64,000 nucleotides of DNA from contig CABIXY010000002.1 in NCBI GenBank assembly GCA_902362805.1, forward strand, positions 310,001-374,000. Direction: 5' to 3'. Positions 26,427 through 34,968 of this stretch are shown piece by piece (the stretch's first letter is position 1; the number at the start of each line of letters is the position of its first letter). The translations under genes and the position numbers were made by a program. A model generated the notes under the pieces. That model made no database searches and was not told the origin of the DNA. It worked only from the letters and a program-made list of their open reading frames with translations. Source of the stretch: Eubacteriaceae bacterium. Its GTDB lineage: Bacteria; Bacillota; Clostridia; Peptostreptococcales; Anaerovoracaceae.

Positions 26427-27959
26427 ATGAATAAGCAATACGATGTCTTAGTCATCGGAGCAGGGAACGGAGGTCTGGCAAGCGCCGCCTGGATGGCGAA
26501 AGAAGGAAAAAAGGTACTGCTTTTAGAAAAACACAATTTGCCGGGAGGCTGTGCCGGCAGCATAGTCAGAGGACGCTTTGAATTTGAGCTGACATTGCAC
26601 GAGCTCTGTCAGATGGGACCTGAAGGAACGGGCGAGGTGCGAAAGCTGCTCGATGATATTGGCACCGATGTGGAATGGGTTGCCATGAACGAGGCTTTCC
26701 ACACCATCAATACCCACCCTGAGACAGGATTTGATGTAGAGATGCCTATCGGCGTCGATGCTTTTGTTGACGCCATGGAACGAGAGGTGCCGGGAAGCAG
26801 AGCGTCAATGGAGAATCTGATGGAGGTCAATCGAATGATTTTTGATGCGATCTCCTGGCTGGCATCCTATCAGAATAATCCGCCAAAGGCTGCCATGCTG
26901 CTTAAATGGAAGGACTTTATGAAGATGGCATCTGTTCCTGCTGACGAAATGCTCCGCAGGCTGGGCGTGCCCGATAAGGCCAGGGAGATTTATGAGTCCT
27001 ATTGGGACTATCTCAGTGTGGACTGCACCAGGGTAAGCTTTGTCGTATACAGTTTTATGGTCTACACCTATCTGACTTTGAAGCCGTATATCGCAAAAAA
27101 GCGCAGCTTTGAAATCGTTCTGGCGCTGGAGCAGCGCATTCGTGACTTTGGCGGTGAAATCCGCTACAATACGCCGGTAAAGAGAATCGACATCAGAGAT
27201 AACAAAGCAAGAGGCGTTGAACTTGCGGACGGCACCTATATCCCGTGCAAAAGAATCATATCAAATATCATGCCTACCGTGGTATTTGATAAAATGGTGG
27301 ATCCGAAAGAAGTGCCCGCAAGAGATAAGAAGCTGTGCGAGGCAAGGACACTGGGGCCTAACGGTTTCGTGATTTATCTGGGGCTGGATGCTTCTGCCGA
27401 CCAACTGGGCATCAAAGGCTACGATACCTTTGTCAGAGAGACAGCGGATACGGAGGTTTTGTTTGAAAAATGCAAGACCAGAAAGAGCCACCGCAGAATC
27501 TTCAATTATTCCTGCCTGAACAGGGCGATTCCCGACGCATCCGAACCGGGCACGTGTATGATCATGTTCTTACTTCTCTATACGGCCGACGCTTTCGATG
27601 ACGTGACAGAAGAGAATTATTTCAAGATCAAGGATCAGATAGTAGAAGAGACCATCGACTACTTTGAAGAGGCTGCAAAGGTAAAAATTCGCGACCACAT
27701 CGAAGAGCTGGTAACGGCGTCGCCGGTCACTTTGGCCAGATACATCGGAACACCGCAGGGGAACTGTTATGGCTATGCCGTAGACATGTGGGACGGCATG
27801 CTCCCGAGAACCATGTCCGGCGAAAAAGAGGACTACACCGTCAAAGGCCTGCGCTTCTGCGGCGGGCACGGCACCCAGATGGACGGGTACAGCCAGGCTT
27901 ATCTCAGTGGCAGAGAAGTTGCAAGATATACCCTGAAGGATATGGAGGAGGGACGTTAA
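26427..27959 (+). CDS. CrtI/RetSat-like FAD oxidoreductase, copy 1
   Basis: A 510-residue flavoprotein of the phytoene desaturase/retinol saturase superfamily. N-terminal Rossmann motif VIGAGNGGLASA near residue 9, FAD ribose Glu in LLLEKHNLPGG near 34-44, and the C-terminal FAD motif around GLRFCGGHGTQMDGYSQAY near 475. Members add or remove carbon-carbon double bonds or isomerise them; in anaerobes reduction is more likely. No carotenoid genes are near, so a pigment role is improbable. It is followed after 1 bp by its reductase partner. Substrate unknown. Confidence 0.85.
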   Translation: MNKQYDVLVIGAGNGGLASAAWMAKEGKKVLLLEKHNLPGGCAGSIVRGRFEFELTLHELCQMGPEGTGEVRKLLDDIGTDVEWVAMNEAFHTINTHPETGFDVEMPIGVDAFVDAMEREVPGSRASMENLMEVNRMIFDAISWLASYQNNPPKAAMLLKWKDFMKMASVPADEMLRRLGVPDKAREIYESYWDYLSVDCTRVSFVVYSFMVYTYLTLKPYIAKKRSFEIVLALEQRIRDFGGEIRYNTPVKRIDIRDNKARGVELADGTYIPCKRIISNIMPTVVFDKMVDPKEVPARDKKLCEARTLGPNGFVIYLGLDASADQLGIKGYDTFVRETADTEVLFEKCKTRKSHRRIFNYSCLNRAIPDASEPGTCMIMFLLLYTADAFDDVTEENYFKIKDQIVEETIDYFEEAAKVKIRDHIEELVTASPVTLARYIGTPQGNCYGYAVDMWDGMLPRTMSGEKEDYTVKGLRFCGGHGTQMDGYSQAYLSGREVARYTLKDMEEGR

Positions 27960-27960
27960 G

Positions 27961-29196
27961 ATGAAATACAATTATAATAAGGAACCGCTGAAATCGCTTT
28001 CCATCAAACCTTTTTTGTCCATGGTAAGCGACAGGAACCAGGTCATAGAAAAAGCGCAGGCAGTCATGCCACAGTCGGAATTTAACGCCAATCATCTTGC
28101 AAAAAGTCTTCACCCGCAGGTTCAGCACGTAAAGATCAAAAAAATCTTCGACCATGGCGATGCAAAGAGCTTTGTTCTCAGACCTGATCAGACGAAGGGA
28201 ACGGACAGCCTTGCCTATTTTCGCGCAGGCCAGTATGTCAGTGTTTTTCTGGATTTTGAAGGAGGCTGCATGAATAAGCCTTATGCGATCAGGTCCAATC
28301 CGGCTGATGCCCTTGGCGGGGAGGATAATCAGTATATTCTTACAGTCAAGCGAAACAACCCGGGATTTGGTTCCAGCTACATGCTGGATCACCTGAAAGA
28401 GGGCGACCCTTTGGACATTTCCGGCCCCCTGGGAGAATTCTATTACCAGAAGTTCCGCGATGCCAGGGATGTCGTGGCACTGGCGGGAGGAAGCGGAATC
28501 ACGCCTTTCTATTCCATGGCTGCCGCAATTGCCGCGGATATTGAAGATTTTAACCTGACGATTCTTTACGGAAGCCGGACCAGCGAGGGGATTTTGCTGA
28601 AAGAGGAACTGGAGCAGATTGAAAAACAGTCTGCAGGCAAGGTAAGGGTTGTCCACGTCCTGAGCGACGAGGAGAAAGATGGCTTTGAACATGGTTTTCT
28701 GACGGCAGAGCTGATAAAAAAATATGCGCCTTCTGATAGGACGTATTCGCTGTTCATGTGCGGGCCGAAGGCGATGTATGAGTTCGGGACAAAGGAAGCT
28801 GAAAAGCTGAAGCTGAGACGCAGATTTGTCAGAAAGGAACTCCCCGGCGACTGCTCCAATCCTGAGAAGAATCCGGACTATCCAAAAGAAGCCGCCGGAA
28901 AAACATTTCAGATCAGGGTGCATATAAGTGGGGAAGTCAGAGAAATCCAGGCAGCCTCTGGACAGACCTTGCTGCAGGCCATGGAGAGGGCACACATCAA
29001 AGCCCCGTCACACTGCCGAAGCGGGGAATGCGGATGGTGCCATTCCAAGCTGCTGTCAGGCAGTGTCTATATTCCGCAGGATGCTGACGGCAGGAGAATG
29101 GCTGATTTGAAGTTTGGATGGATTCATCCCTGCGCCACTTATGCCACAGGGGATGTGGAACTGGAAGTTTACCCGGTTATGGAAGAATTGGGTTAA
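27961..29196 (+). CDS. NAD(P)H-flavin-[2Fe-2S] reductase, copy 1
   Basis: A 411-residue electron-transfer protein: a short N-terminal extension (about 1-55), an FAD domain with the flavin-binding NKPYAIRSNP (about residues 105-114), an NAD domain (ALAGGSGITPFYSM near 176; SLFMCGPKAMYEF near 262) and a C-terminal plant-type ferredoxin with CRSGECGWC near 351 and the fourth Cys in WIHPCATY. It can carry electrons from NAD(P)H through FAD to the [2Fe-2S] cluster, presumably to the neighbouring flavoprotein. One bp separates the two genes. Confidence 0.88.
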   Translation: MKYNYNKEPLKSLSIKPFLSMVSDRNQVIEKAQAVMPQSEFNANHLAKSLHPQVQHVKIKKIFDHGDAKSFVLRPDQTKGTDSLAYFRAGQYVSVFLDFEGGCMNKPYAIRSNPADALGGEDNQYILTVKRNNPGFGSSYMLDHLKEGDPLDISGPLGEFYYQKFRDARDVVALAGGSGITPFYSMAAAIAADIEDFNLTILYGSRTSEGILLKEELEQIEKQSAGKVRVVHVLSDEEKDGFEHGFLTAELIKKYAPSDRTYSLFMCGPKAMYEFGTKEAEKLKLRRRFVRKELPGDCSNPEKNPDYPKEAAGKTFQIRVHISGEVREIQAASGQTLLQAMERAHIKAPSHCRSGECGWCHSKLLSGSVYIPQDADGRRMADLKFGWIHPCATYATGDVELEVYPVMEELG

Positions 29197-29226
29197 CGAT
29201 AGATGTTTACGAAAGGAGACGAACTG

Positions 29227-30747
29227 ATGAAAAAACAATACGATGTCGTAGTAGTCGGAGCTGGCAATGGAGGGCTGGCTGCCGGAGGGATTACTGCGAA
29301 GAATGGATTATCGACCCTGGTGCTGGAACGTCACAATATTCCCGGCGGCTCTGCGACCAGTTTTCGCAGAGGAAGATTTGAATTTGAAACATCACTCCAC
29401 GAACTGGCTGAGATAGGACCGAATCCCTTTGAGGGAACGGTCAGACAGCTCTTTGATGAGCTGGGCGCCAGTGACATTGACTGGTGCTTTGAGGAAAATG
29501 CTTTTCGCGTGGTACTGCCCGGCGAAGACGGGTTTGACGCAGTACTGCCTACCGGACAGGAGGCGTTTATCAGAGAAATGGAGAGACAGGTTCCGGGCTG
29601 TGAGGAAAGTGTAAGAGCTGTATTCCAGCTGGGACAGCATGCTATGGAGGCACTGGAATATCTGGGGCAGGGAAACCCTGACATGGAAGTGCTCGCATCA
29701 AAGTACGCAGACTTCATGAGAATGGCGGCCTACAGCACGAAAGAAGTCCTGGATGCGCTGGAAATGCCAAAGAAGGCGCAGGATATTCTAGTCACTTATT
29801 GGTGCTATCTGGGTGCACCGGCAGACCAGCTGGATTTTCTCTATTATGTGCTGATGCTGATTCTCTATGTGGAGCTGAGACCCGCCATGCCGTCAATGCG
29901 CTCTCATGAGATGTCCCTCGCCCTTGAAAAGGCGATTTTGGAACACGGCGGAGAAGTATGGTATAACAGTGAGGTGGAAAAAATCCTGGTCAGGGACGGA
30001 AAAGCCTACGGTGTAGTGGTGGACGGCAGAGAAATCCATGCTGACCATATCATCTGCAACTCTCACATGAGCAATGCGCTGTCGTCCATGATAGACAGCA
30101 AAGAGATTCCGGAGGGTATGCTGAAACTTGCTAACGCCAGGGATCTTGCACTGTCCTTTGTCACAGTGTATCTTGGCATGAACCGTTCCTGCGAAGAGCT
30201 GGGCATACGGGATTATTCCAATTTTATAATCCCCTGCGCCGACTCCAGAGAGCAATATGAGAGATGCTGTTCGATAGAAGACAGCAAGTATGCCATCATG
30301 AACTGTCTGAACACGGTGATTCCGGACTCCTCTCCAGAGGGAACCTGTACCCTGTTCTTTACGACCATGTATTACGGCGATGTATGGAAGGATGTAAAGC
30401 CGGAGGAATATAAGAAGCTGAAGATAAAAATTGCAGGTGAAGTCATCGGAAACTGTGAGAAAGCACTTGGAATCGACTTGAAACCATACATAGAAGAAGT
30501 CGTCATTGCGGCACCGCCGACTTTTGCCAGGTACCTGAAGACGCCGAGGGGAACTCCTTACGGATATCAATTCGATATGTGGGATTCTATGATGATGCGC
30601 ACTATGAACGTGGCGGCGGAGGAGCCGATCAAAGGACTGCGTTTCTGCGGCGCCTGTGGAGAACGCGGCGACGGATACAGCTCAGCATATATTTCGGGTA
30701 TGAATACCGGGCTGAGAACGGTACAGGATGCAAAGGAGGGAAACTGA
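29227..30747 (+). CDS. CrtI/RetSat-like FAD oxidoreductase, copy 2
   Basis: A 506-residue paralogue of the first flavoprotein: MKKQYDVVVVGAGNGGLAA, HNIPGG, GRFEFE followed by SLHEL, and a C-terminal GLRFCGACGERGDGYSSAY all align with copy 1, yet the substrate-facing middle differs clearly, so the two probably act on different or successive substrates. I prefer the ATG at 29227, with AAAGGAG 8-9 bp upstream; the frame also opens at 29203. Thirty bp after copy 1 reductase. The last 20 bp hold the SD of the next gene. Confidence 0.85.
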   Translation: MKKQYDVVVVGAGNGGLAAGGITAKNGLSTLVLERHNIPGGSATSFRRGRFEFETSLHELAEIGPNPFEGTVRQLFDELGASDIDWCFEENAFRVVLPGEDGFDAVLPTGQEAFIREMERQVPGCEESVRAVFQLGQHAMEALEYLGQGNPDMEVLASKYADFMRMAAYSTKEVLDALEMPKKAQDILVTYWCYLGAPADQLDFLYYVLMLILYVELRPAMPSMRSHEMSLALEKAILEHGGEVWYNSEVEKILVRDGKAYGVVVDGREIHADHIICNSHMSNALSSMIDSKEIPEGMLKLANARDLALSFVTVYLGMNRSCEELGIRDYSNFIIPCADSREQYERCCSIEDSKYAIMNCLNTVIPDSSPEGTCTLFFTTMYYGDVWKDVKPEEYKKLKIKIAGEVIGNCEKALGIDLKPYIEEVVIAAPPTFARYLKTPRGTPYGYQFDMWDSMMMRTMNVAAEEPIKGLRFCGACGERGDGYSSAYISGMNTGLRTVQDAKEGN

Positions 30748-30748
30748 T

Positions 30749-31948
30749 ATGACAAAGATATATAATATTGACACGTTGGATCCGATGCGGTTTATGGCTC
30801 GTTTGGAAGAGCGCCGGCAGAAAGCAGCCGCAGCACCGGCCGTGCCGCTGCCGAAGGAATATGCCGTGAACAACCTGGCGCAAAGACTCCATCCTGCGAA
30901 GCAGTTTCTCAAGGTCAGCGAGGTGATTGAACGCAGCACGGACTGTAAAAGCTTTGTGCTGACGGCAGATCGGGAAAGAGGCACCGAGGAACTGGCATAC
31001 TTCAGTGCAGGCCAGTATCTGACCATATTTCTGGACATCGGCAGTATGCATCTGACCCGTGCATATTCGATTTCTTCATCGCCGAAAGAAGCGTTGGAAG
31101 GGAGATATATGCTGACAATCAAATATGTAGAAGACGGTCTGGCGTCCAGGTATATCCTGGATAACTGGAAGGAAGGAGATGCCGTTACGGTGTCTGCACC
31201 GGAAGGATTTTTTGAATACAACAGCCTGCGCGATGCGCGGACGGTGATTGGAATCGCAGGAGGAAGCGGAATCACACCGTTTCTGTCTATGGCAAAGGCG
31301 ATCGCCTGCGGAGATGAGGACTTTGAGCTGAAACTGCTCTATGGAAGCCGTGACAGTGACCACATACTCTTCAAGGAGGAATTTGATGAGCTGATGAAAG
31401 TGACTGACAAAGTGGAAGTGATTCATGTTCTCTCTGACGAGAGGAAAGATGGCTTTGAGCACGGTTTCGTCACTGCAGATTTGATCAGAAAATATGCACC
31501 GGAGGGCGCATATTCCGTATTCCTCTGCGGACCACAGCAGATGTATGCCTTTGTCGATCAGGAGCTGGAAAAACTGAATCTGGAAAGGAAGTTTATCCGT
31601 CACGAGCTGTTTGGGGAAATTCATAACCCGGAGGGGCGTGCAGGCTATCCGAAGGAGGCGCCGCAGACCGTGCAGATTACGGTGAAAATCCGTGACGAAG
31701 TAAAAACCGTTACAGGATCTGCCCAGGACACGATACTGCAGATTCTCGAGAAAAACGGCATCTCTGCCGCCAGCAGATGCCGCAGCGGAGAGTGCGGCTG
31801 GTGTCATTCAAGATTGATCAGCGGGGAGGTATATGTGCCGAAGGAAATCGACGGCCGCCGGATGGCAGACCTGAAATACGGGTATATCCATCCATGTGCG
31901 TCCTTTGCACTGAGCGACCTTGAAATCGAGGTTCCAAAAGCGAAATAG
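30749..31948 (+). CDS. NAD(P)H-flavin-[2Fe-2S] reductase, copy 2
   Basis: A 399-residue paralogue of the reductase at 27961 with the same domain order: N-terminal extension, FAD domain with RAYSISSSP (about 95-103), NAD domain (GIAGGSGITPFLSM near 168; VFLCGPQQMYAF near 255) and C-terminal [2Fe-2S] domain with CRSGECGWC near 344 and IHPCASFAL. The ATG at 30749 directly follows the flavoprotein stop, with AGGAGGG as SD. It completes the second copy of the two-gene cassette; a strong terminator follows. Confidence 0.88.
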   Translation: MTKIYNIDTLDPMRFMARLEERRQKAAAAPAVPLPKEYAVNNLAQRLHPAKQFLKVSEVIERSTDCKSFVLTADRERGTEELAYFSAGQYLTIFLDIGSMHLTRAYSISSSPKEALEGRYMLTIKYVEDGLASRYILDNWKEGDAVTVSAPEGFFEYNSLRDARTVIGIAGGSGITPFLSMAKAIACGDEDFELKLLYGSRDSDHILFKEEFDELMKVTDKVEVIHVLSDERKDGFEHGFVTADLIRKYAPEGAYSVFLCGPQQMYAFVDQELEKLNLERKFIRHELFGEIHNPEGRAGYPKEAPQTVQITVKIRDEVKTVTGSAQDTILQILEKNGISAASRCRSGECGWCHSRLISGEVYVPKEIDGRRMADLKYGYIHPCASFALSDLEIEVPKAK

Positions 31949-31953
31949 ACGAC

Positions 31954-31986
31954 AAATCCCCAGCCGGGCAACTGGCTGGGGATTTT
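31954..31986 (+). terminator. Terminator of the redox cassette
   Basis: AAATCCCCAGCC-gggcaact-GGCTGGGGATTTT, a perfect 12-bp stem followed by TTTTG. Its core is closely related to the terminator at 33590. Confidence 0.92.
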
Positions 31987-32188
31987 GTCCCTTTCAATCA
32001 GCAGGGCAGGAAGGCGAATCCTGTAATCAGATAAGCTCACCGTGCCGCCTGGGAACAGATTCTCTTTTCTTTTCTGACTTTGTATTGTATACTTATTATT
32101 ATATTATGTCCAAGTACAAAATCGAGTATGTTAAGGGACGAGACACGATGGCTGTGTTCAATCAGATTATGATTTGGGGGATTGAAGC

Positions 32189-32977
32189 ATGAAACAGGAC
32201 AATCATAAATCTTATCGGGAAGATATCTTTGAATTCGCCGCAGAGCAATATGGAACAGAACCAGAATACCTTTGGATGAAGTTTCCGGATTATGCGGTGC
32301 TTCGTCATGCAGAGAATAGAAAATGGTATGCCATCATCATGGATGTTCAAAGAAAAAAACTGGGACTTTCGGGCGATGGATATGTGGATATTATGGATAT
32401 CAAGTGCGATCCGGCCACAGCCTGGTCCCTTTTATCGGAAAAAGGTATTTTACCGGCCTATCATATGAACAAAAGGAACTGGATCACGGTTCTTTTAGAT
32501 GGTACAGTAGAGAAAGACCTTCTCTTTTCCCTTTTGAAAATGAGCTTTGATATTACGAAAAATCGCAAATCTTCCCAAAAACCATTTCGTACCGAAACCA
32601 AAGAGTGAATCATTCCGGCAAATCCAAAATATTTTGATCTCAAAAAAGCATTTTCCGAGAGTGATATCATTCTCTGGAAACAAAGCAGCAATGTGATCGT
32701 CGGTGATATCCTATACCTTTATGTCGCTGCGCCGATCTCCGCAATTCTTTATCAATGTCAGGCGGTAGAGGTAGAAATTCCGTATCAGTACGATGATCAA
32801 AATCTGCATATAAGCCGCGCTATGAAAATCAAGCTTTTACATACATTTGACGAGGAGCAGCTTGATTTCAAAAAACTCAATGATTACGGAATCCATGCTG
32901 TTCGAGGACCTCGAGGAATTCCCAATAGCTTGCACTACGAAATAAGCGCCCTTTGCGCAGAAACGAAAACAGAATGA
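32189..32977 (+). pseudogene. MmcQ/YjbR-family gene interrupted by an in-frame TGA
   Basis: The first 139 codons encode a MmcQ/YjbR-type domain (WMKFPDYAVLRH, ending KKLGLSG...ITVLLDG). At codon 140 there is TGA (32606-32608), and the same frame continues without a break for 122 codons with IIPANPKYFD, ILWKQSSN, VGDILYLYVAAPISAIL and AVRGPRGIPNS. That second part is the C-terminal domain found fused to such proteins. From memory of the family a Trp normally precedes IIPANP, so TGG to TGA is the simplest explanation. Downstream the frame is fully preserved, suggesting a very recent nonsense mutation, read-through, or two coupled polypeptides. GGGGGA precedes the ATG; the 3' end overlaps the exonuclease start. 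Confidence 0.8.
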
Positions 32978-33582
32978 AAAAACAACTTCAAACCTCCCGG
33001 CGTCAATACAAAGGAGAGAGCATCATCGATTTCCCCAACACGTATGTTGTGGTCGATATTGAAACAAATGGACTGTCTGCAGACAGTTGTGAGATTATCG
33101 AGATCGCTGCCATACGATATACAGACGGAATCAAAGTGGATTCTTTTTCAACGCTGATAAAGCCGTCCCGGAAAATTGATTTTTTTATTACAAATCTGAC
33201 AGGGACCACAGATTCCATGGTAGCCGATGCCCCGCAGATAGAAGATGCAATCTGGGCGTTTTATTCTTATGCAGGAAGCGATATTCTTGTGGGATACAAT
33301 GTGAATTTTGATGTCAATTTTCTTTATGACAATCTCATGGGATGTTACGGCATACCTCTGACGAATTCATTTGTTGATGTGCTTCGCATTGCAAGGCGGG
33401 TGCTGCGGCATCTTCCGAATCACAAGCAGACAACCGTAGCGAGTCACTACGGTATTTCCATTGCCGGCGCTCATCGCGCCGAAGCTGACTGTGAAATCTG
33501 TAATGCCTGTTACAGATACCTGCAGGAGGATATCTGCCGAAGTGGCAGTTCGCTTGCTGCCTTCAAACAGAAAATGAAATAA
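32974..33582 (+). CDS. Stand-alone DnaQ-like 3'-5' exonuclease (DEDDh)
   Basis: A 202-residue exonuclease with all family residues: ExoI VVDIETNG (Asp28, Glu30), ExoII GYNVNFD (Asp113), ExoIII HRAEAD (His167, Asp172). The layout (SADSCEIIEIAAIRYTDG, LTGTTDSMV, ILVGYN) is like the proofreading domain that is normally built into PolC. The ATG at 32974 overlaps the stop of the upstream frame (ATGA), so translation is coupled. Because PolC in this window has lost that domain, this protein is a candidate to proofread in trans; alternatives are a repair or RNA exonuclease. A bidirectional terminator follows. Confidence 0.88.
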   Translation: MKKQLQTSRRQYKGESIIDFPNTYVVVDIETNGLSADSCEIIEIAAIRYTDGIKVDSFSTLIKPSRKIDFFITNLTGTTDSMVADAPQIEDAIWAFYSYAGSDILVGYNVNFDVNFLYDNLMGCYGIPLTNSFVDVLRIARRVLRHLPNHKQTTVASHYGISIAGAHRAEADCEICNACYRYLQEDICRSGSSLAAFKQKMK

Positions 33583-33589
33583 TGTCAAA

Positions 33590-33619
33590 AACCCCCAGCC
33601 GGACATCCAGCTGGGGGTT
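33590..33619. terminator. Bidirectional terminator between convergent genes
   Basis: AACCCCCAGC-cggacatcca-GCTGGGGGTT, a perfect 10-bp stem with A-rich left and T-rich right flanks. It closely resembles the hairpin at 31954. Confidence 0.85.
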
Positions 33620-33635
33620 CTGATATGTATTTCTT

Positions 33636-34826
33636 TTATTTGTAAGCGTCAATCATTTTCTGGAATGCCGGCAGACTTCTTCTGATCATCGCATTGGATA
33701 CGCAGTAAGAAAGTCTCATATATCCCGGACAGTCAAAGCCTTCGCCAGGTACTACCAGAAGATTGTGATCTTCCTTTGCTTTCTGACAGAATGCCATGCC
33801 GTCGCCGTTTGGTACTTCTACGAAGAGGTAAAATGCGCCGTCTGGTTTTGCACACTTGTAGCCCATCTTAGTCAGCTCATCGTAAAGCAGGGTGCGGTTT
33901 TCGTCGTAGGCTTTCAGGTCAGGCATTTCATCTACGCAGCGAGCGATAACCATCTGCGGCAGAGTTGGCGCACAGACGTGTCCCATGGCACGAGCAGCAC
34001 CTGCGATACCGTTGTACAGGTTTGCTGCATCATCACACTGGTCAGGTACACATACGTAACCGATACGTTCACCTGGCAGAGACAGGCTCTTGGACCAGGA
34101 ATAGCAGACGATTGTGTTCTTATATACTGTTGGAATAAAAGTAACCTTTGCGTCGCCGTAAACCAGTTCTCTATATGGTTCATCAGCAACGATGTAGATT
34201 GGATGGCCGTATTCTTCGCCTTTCTTTGTCAGGATAGCAGCCAGGGCTTCCAGGGTTTCCTTCGTGTAAACGACACCGGACGGATTGTTCGGTGAATTGA
34301 TGATGATTGCCTGGGTGTGTTCACTGATCAGTTCCTCAACCTTTGCCAGATCAATCTGGAAGTGCTCTCTGTCAGCAGGAACTACTATCAGGTTGGCACC
34401 GTTTTTGTTCACAAATGGACGATACTCAGGGAAGAAAGGAGCAACTGCCATAATCTCTGCCTGGTCATCTACAGCCAGCGTCTTGATTACGGATATCAAA
34501 GCAGGAGCTGCACCGCAGGTTACGAATAGGTTGGACGCTTTGATGTCAGTTCCGAAGCGTTTGTTCAGATTTGCTGCGATGGCTTCGCGAGTTTCATCAA
34601 AGCCGCCGGCCATGGAATAACCGTGAATCTTGATGGAGTCTGTGTCATCAATAATGTCCTTGATCGCCTGCTGTACTTTGGCAGGTGCTGGAATGCTTGG
34701 ATTTCCCAGTGTGTAGTCGAAAACGTTTTCTGGCCCGACAACTTTTGCCTGCTGAAGTCCATAAGCAAAGAGTTCACGGATGATAGATGGCTGACTGCCC
34801 AGTTCGTACATAGTTTGATTATACAT
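33636..34826 (-). CDS. PLP-dependent aminotransferase, class I/II
   Basis: A 396-residue fold-type I aminotransferase: DYTLGNPSIPAP near residue 38, NSPNNPSGVVY near 178, ADEPYREL near 216 with the PLP-binding Asp, YSWSKSLSLPGERIGY near 245 with the PLP lysine, and the C-terminal Arg in MRLSYCVS. Its sub-type is that of aspartate/aromatic-type enzymes, but the amino-acid substrate is not determined. TAGGAGGAA precedes the ATG. It is divergent from a LysR gene that probably controls it. Confidence 0.92.
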   Translation of the reverse strand: MYNQTMYELGSQPSIIRELFAYGLQQAKVVGPENVFDYTLGNPSIPAPAKVQQAIKDIIDDTDSIKIHGYSMAGGFDETREAIAANLNKRFGTDIKASNLFVTCGAAPALISVIKTLAVDDQAEIMAVAPFFPEYRPFVNKNGANLIVVPADREHFQIDLAKVEELISEHTQAIIINSPNNPSGVVYTKETLEALAAILTKKGEEYGHPIYIVADEPYRELVYGDAKVTFIPTVYKNTIVCYSWSKSLSLPGERIGYVCVPDQCDDAANLYNGIAGAARAMGHVCAPTLPQMVIARCVDEMPDLKAYDENRTLLYDELTKMGYKCAKPDGAFYLFVEVPNGDGMAFCQKAKEDHNLLVVPGEGFDCPGYMRLSYCVSNAMIRRSLPAFQKMIDAYK

Positions 34827-34902
34827 AATAAATTCCTCCTAAAACTTTTCATTATGTGTTACTGATAATGTTCAGAATATACTTTAATTTTACTACAATC
34901 TG

Positions 34903-34941
34903 TTGACTTATGAAAGAGACTTTATTATTATACATGTATAA
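34903..34941 (+). promoter_or_regulatory. LysR-gene promoter with overlapping palindrome
   Basis: TTGACT (34903-34908), 17 bp, TATTAT (34926-34931). The perfect 14-bp palindrome TTATACATGTATAA (34928-34941) covers the -10, as expected for LysR autorepression in a divergent intergenic region. Confidence 0.65.
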
Positions 34942-34968
34942 CAAATTTTAATAGATGGGATGGATATA

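Noticed and set aside
26427..31948. Carotenoid biosynthesis cluster
   Set aside because: CrtI-like proteins occur, but no phytoene synthase or prenyl synthase genes are adjacent and the partners are NAD-linked reductases.
31920..32192. 90-residue frame before the YjbR gene
   Set aside because: It starts inside the reductase gene and crosses its terminator. A shorter 28-codon frame (from 32107) ends at the YjbR start but has no SD, so I left it out.
32606..32608. TGA as selenocysteine codon
   Set aside because: The expected residue is Trp, not Cys, and I see no clear SECIS-like stem directly after it.
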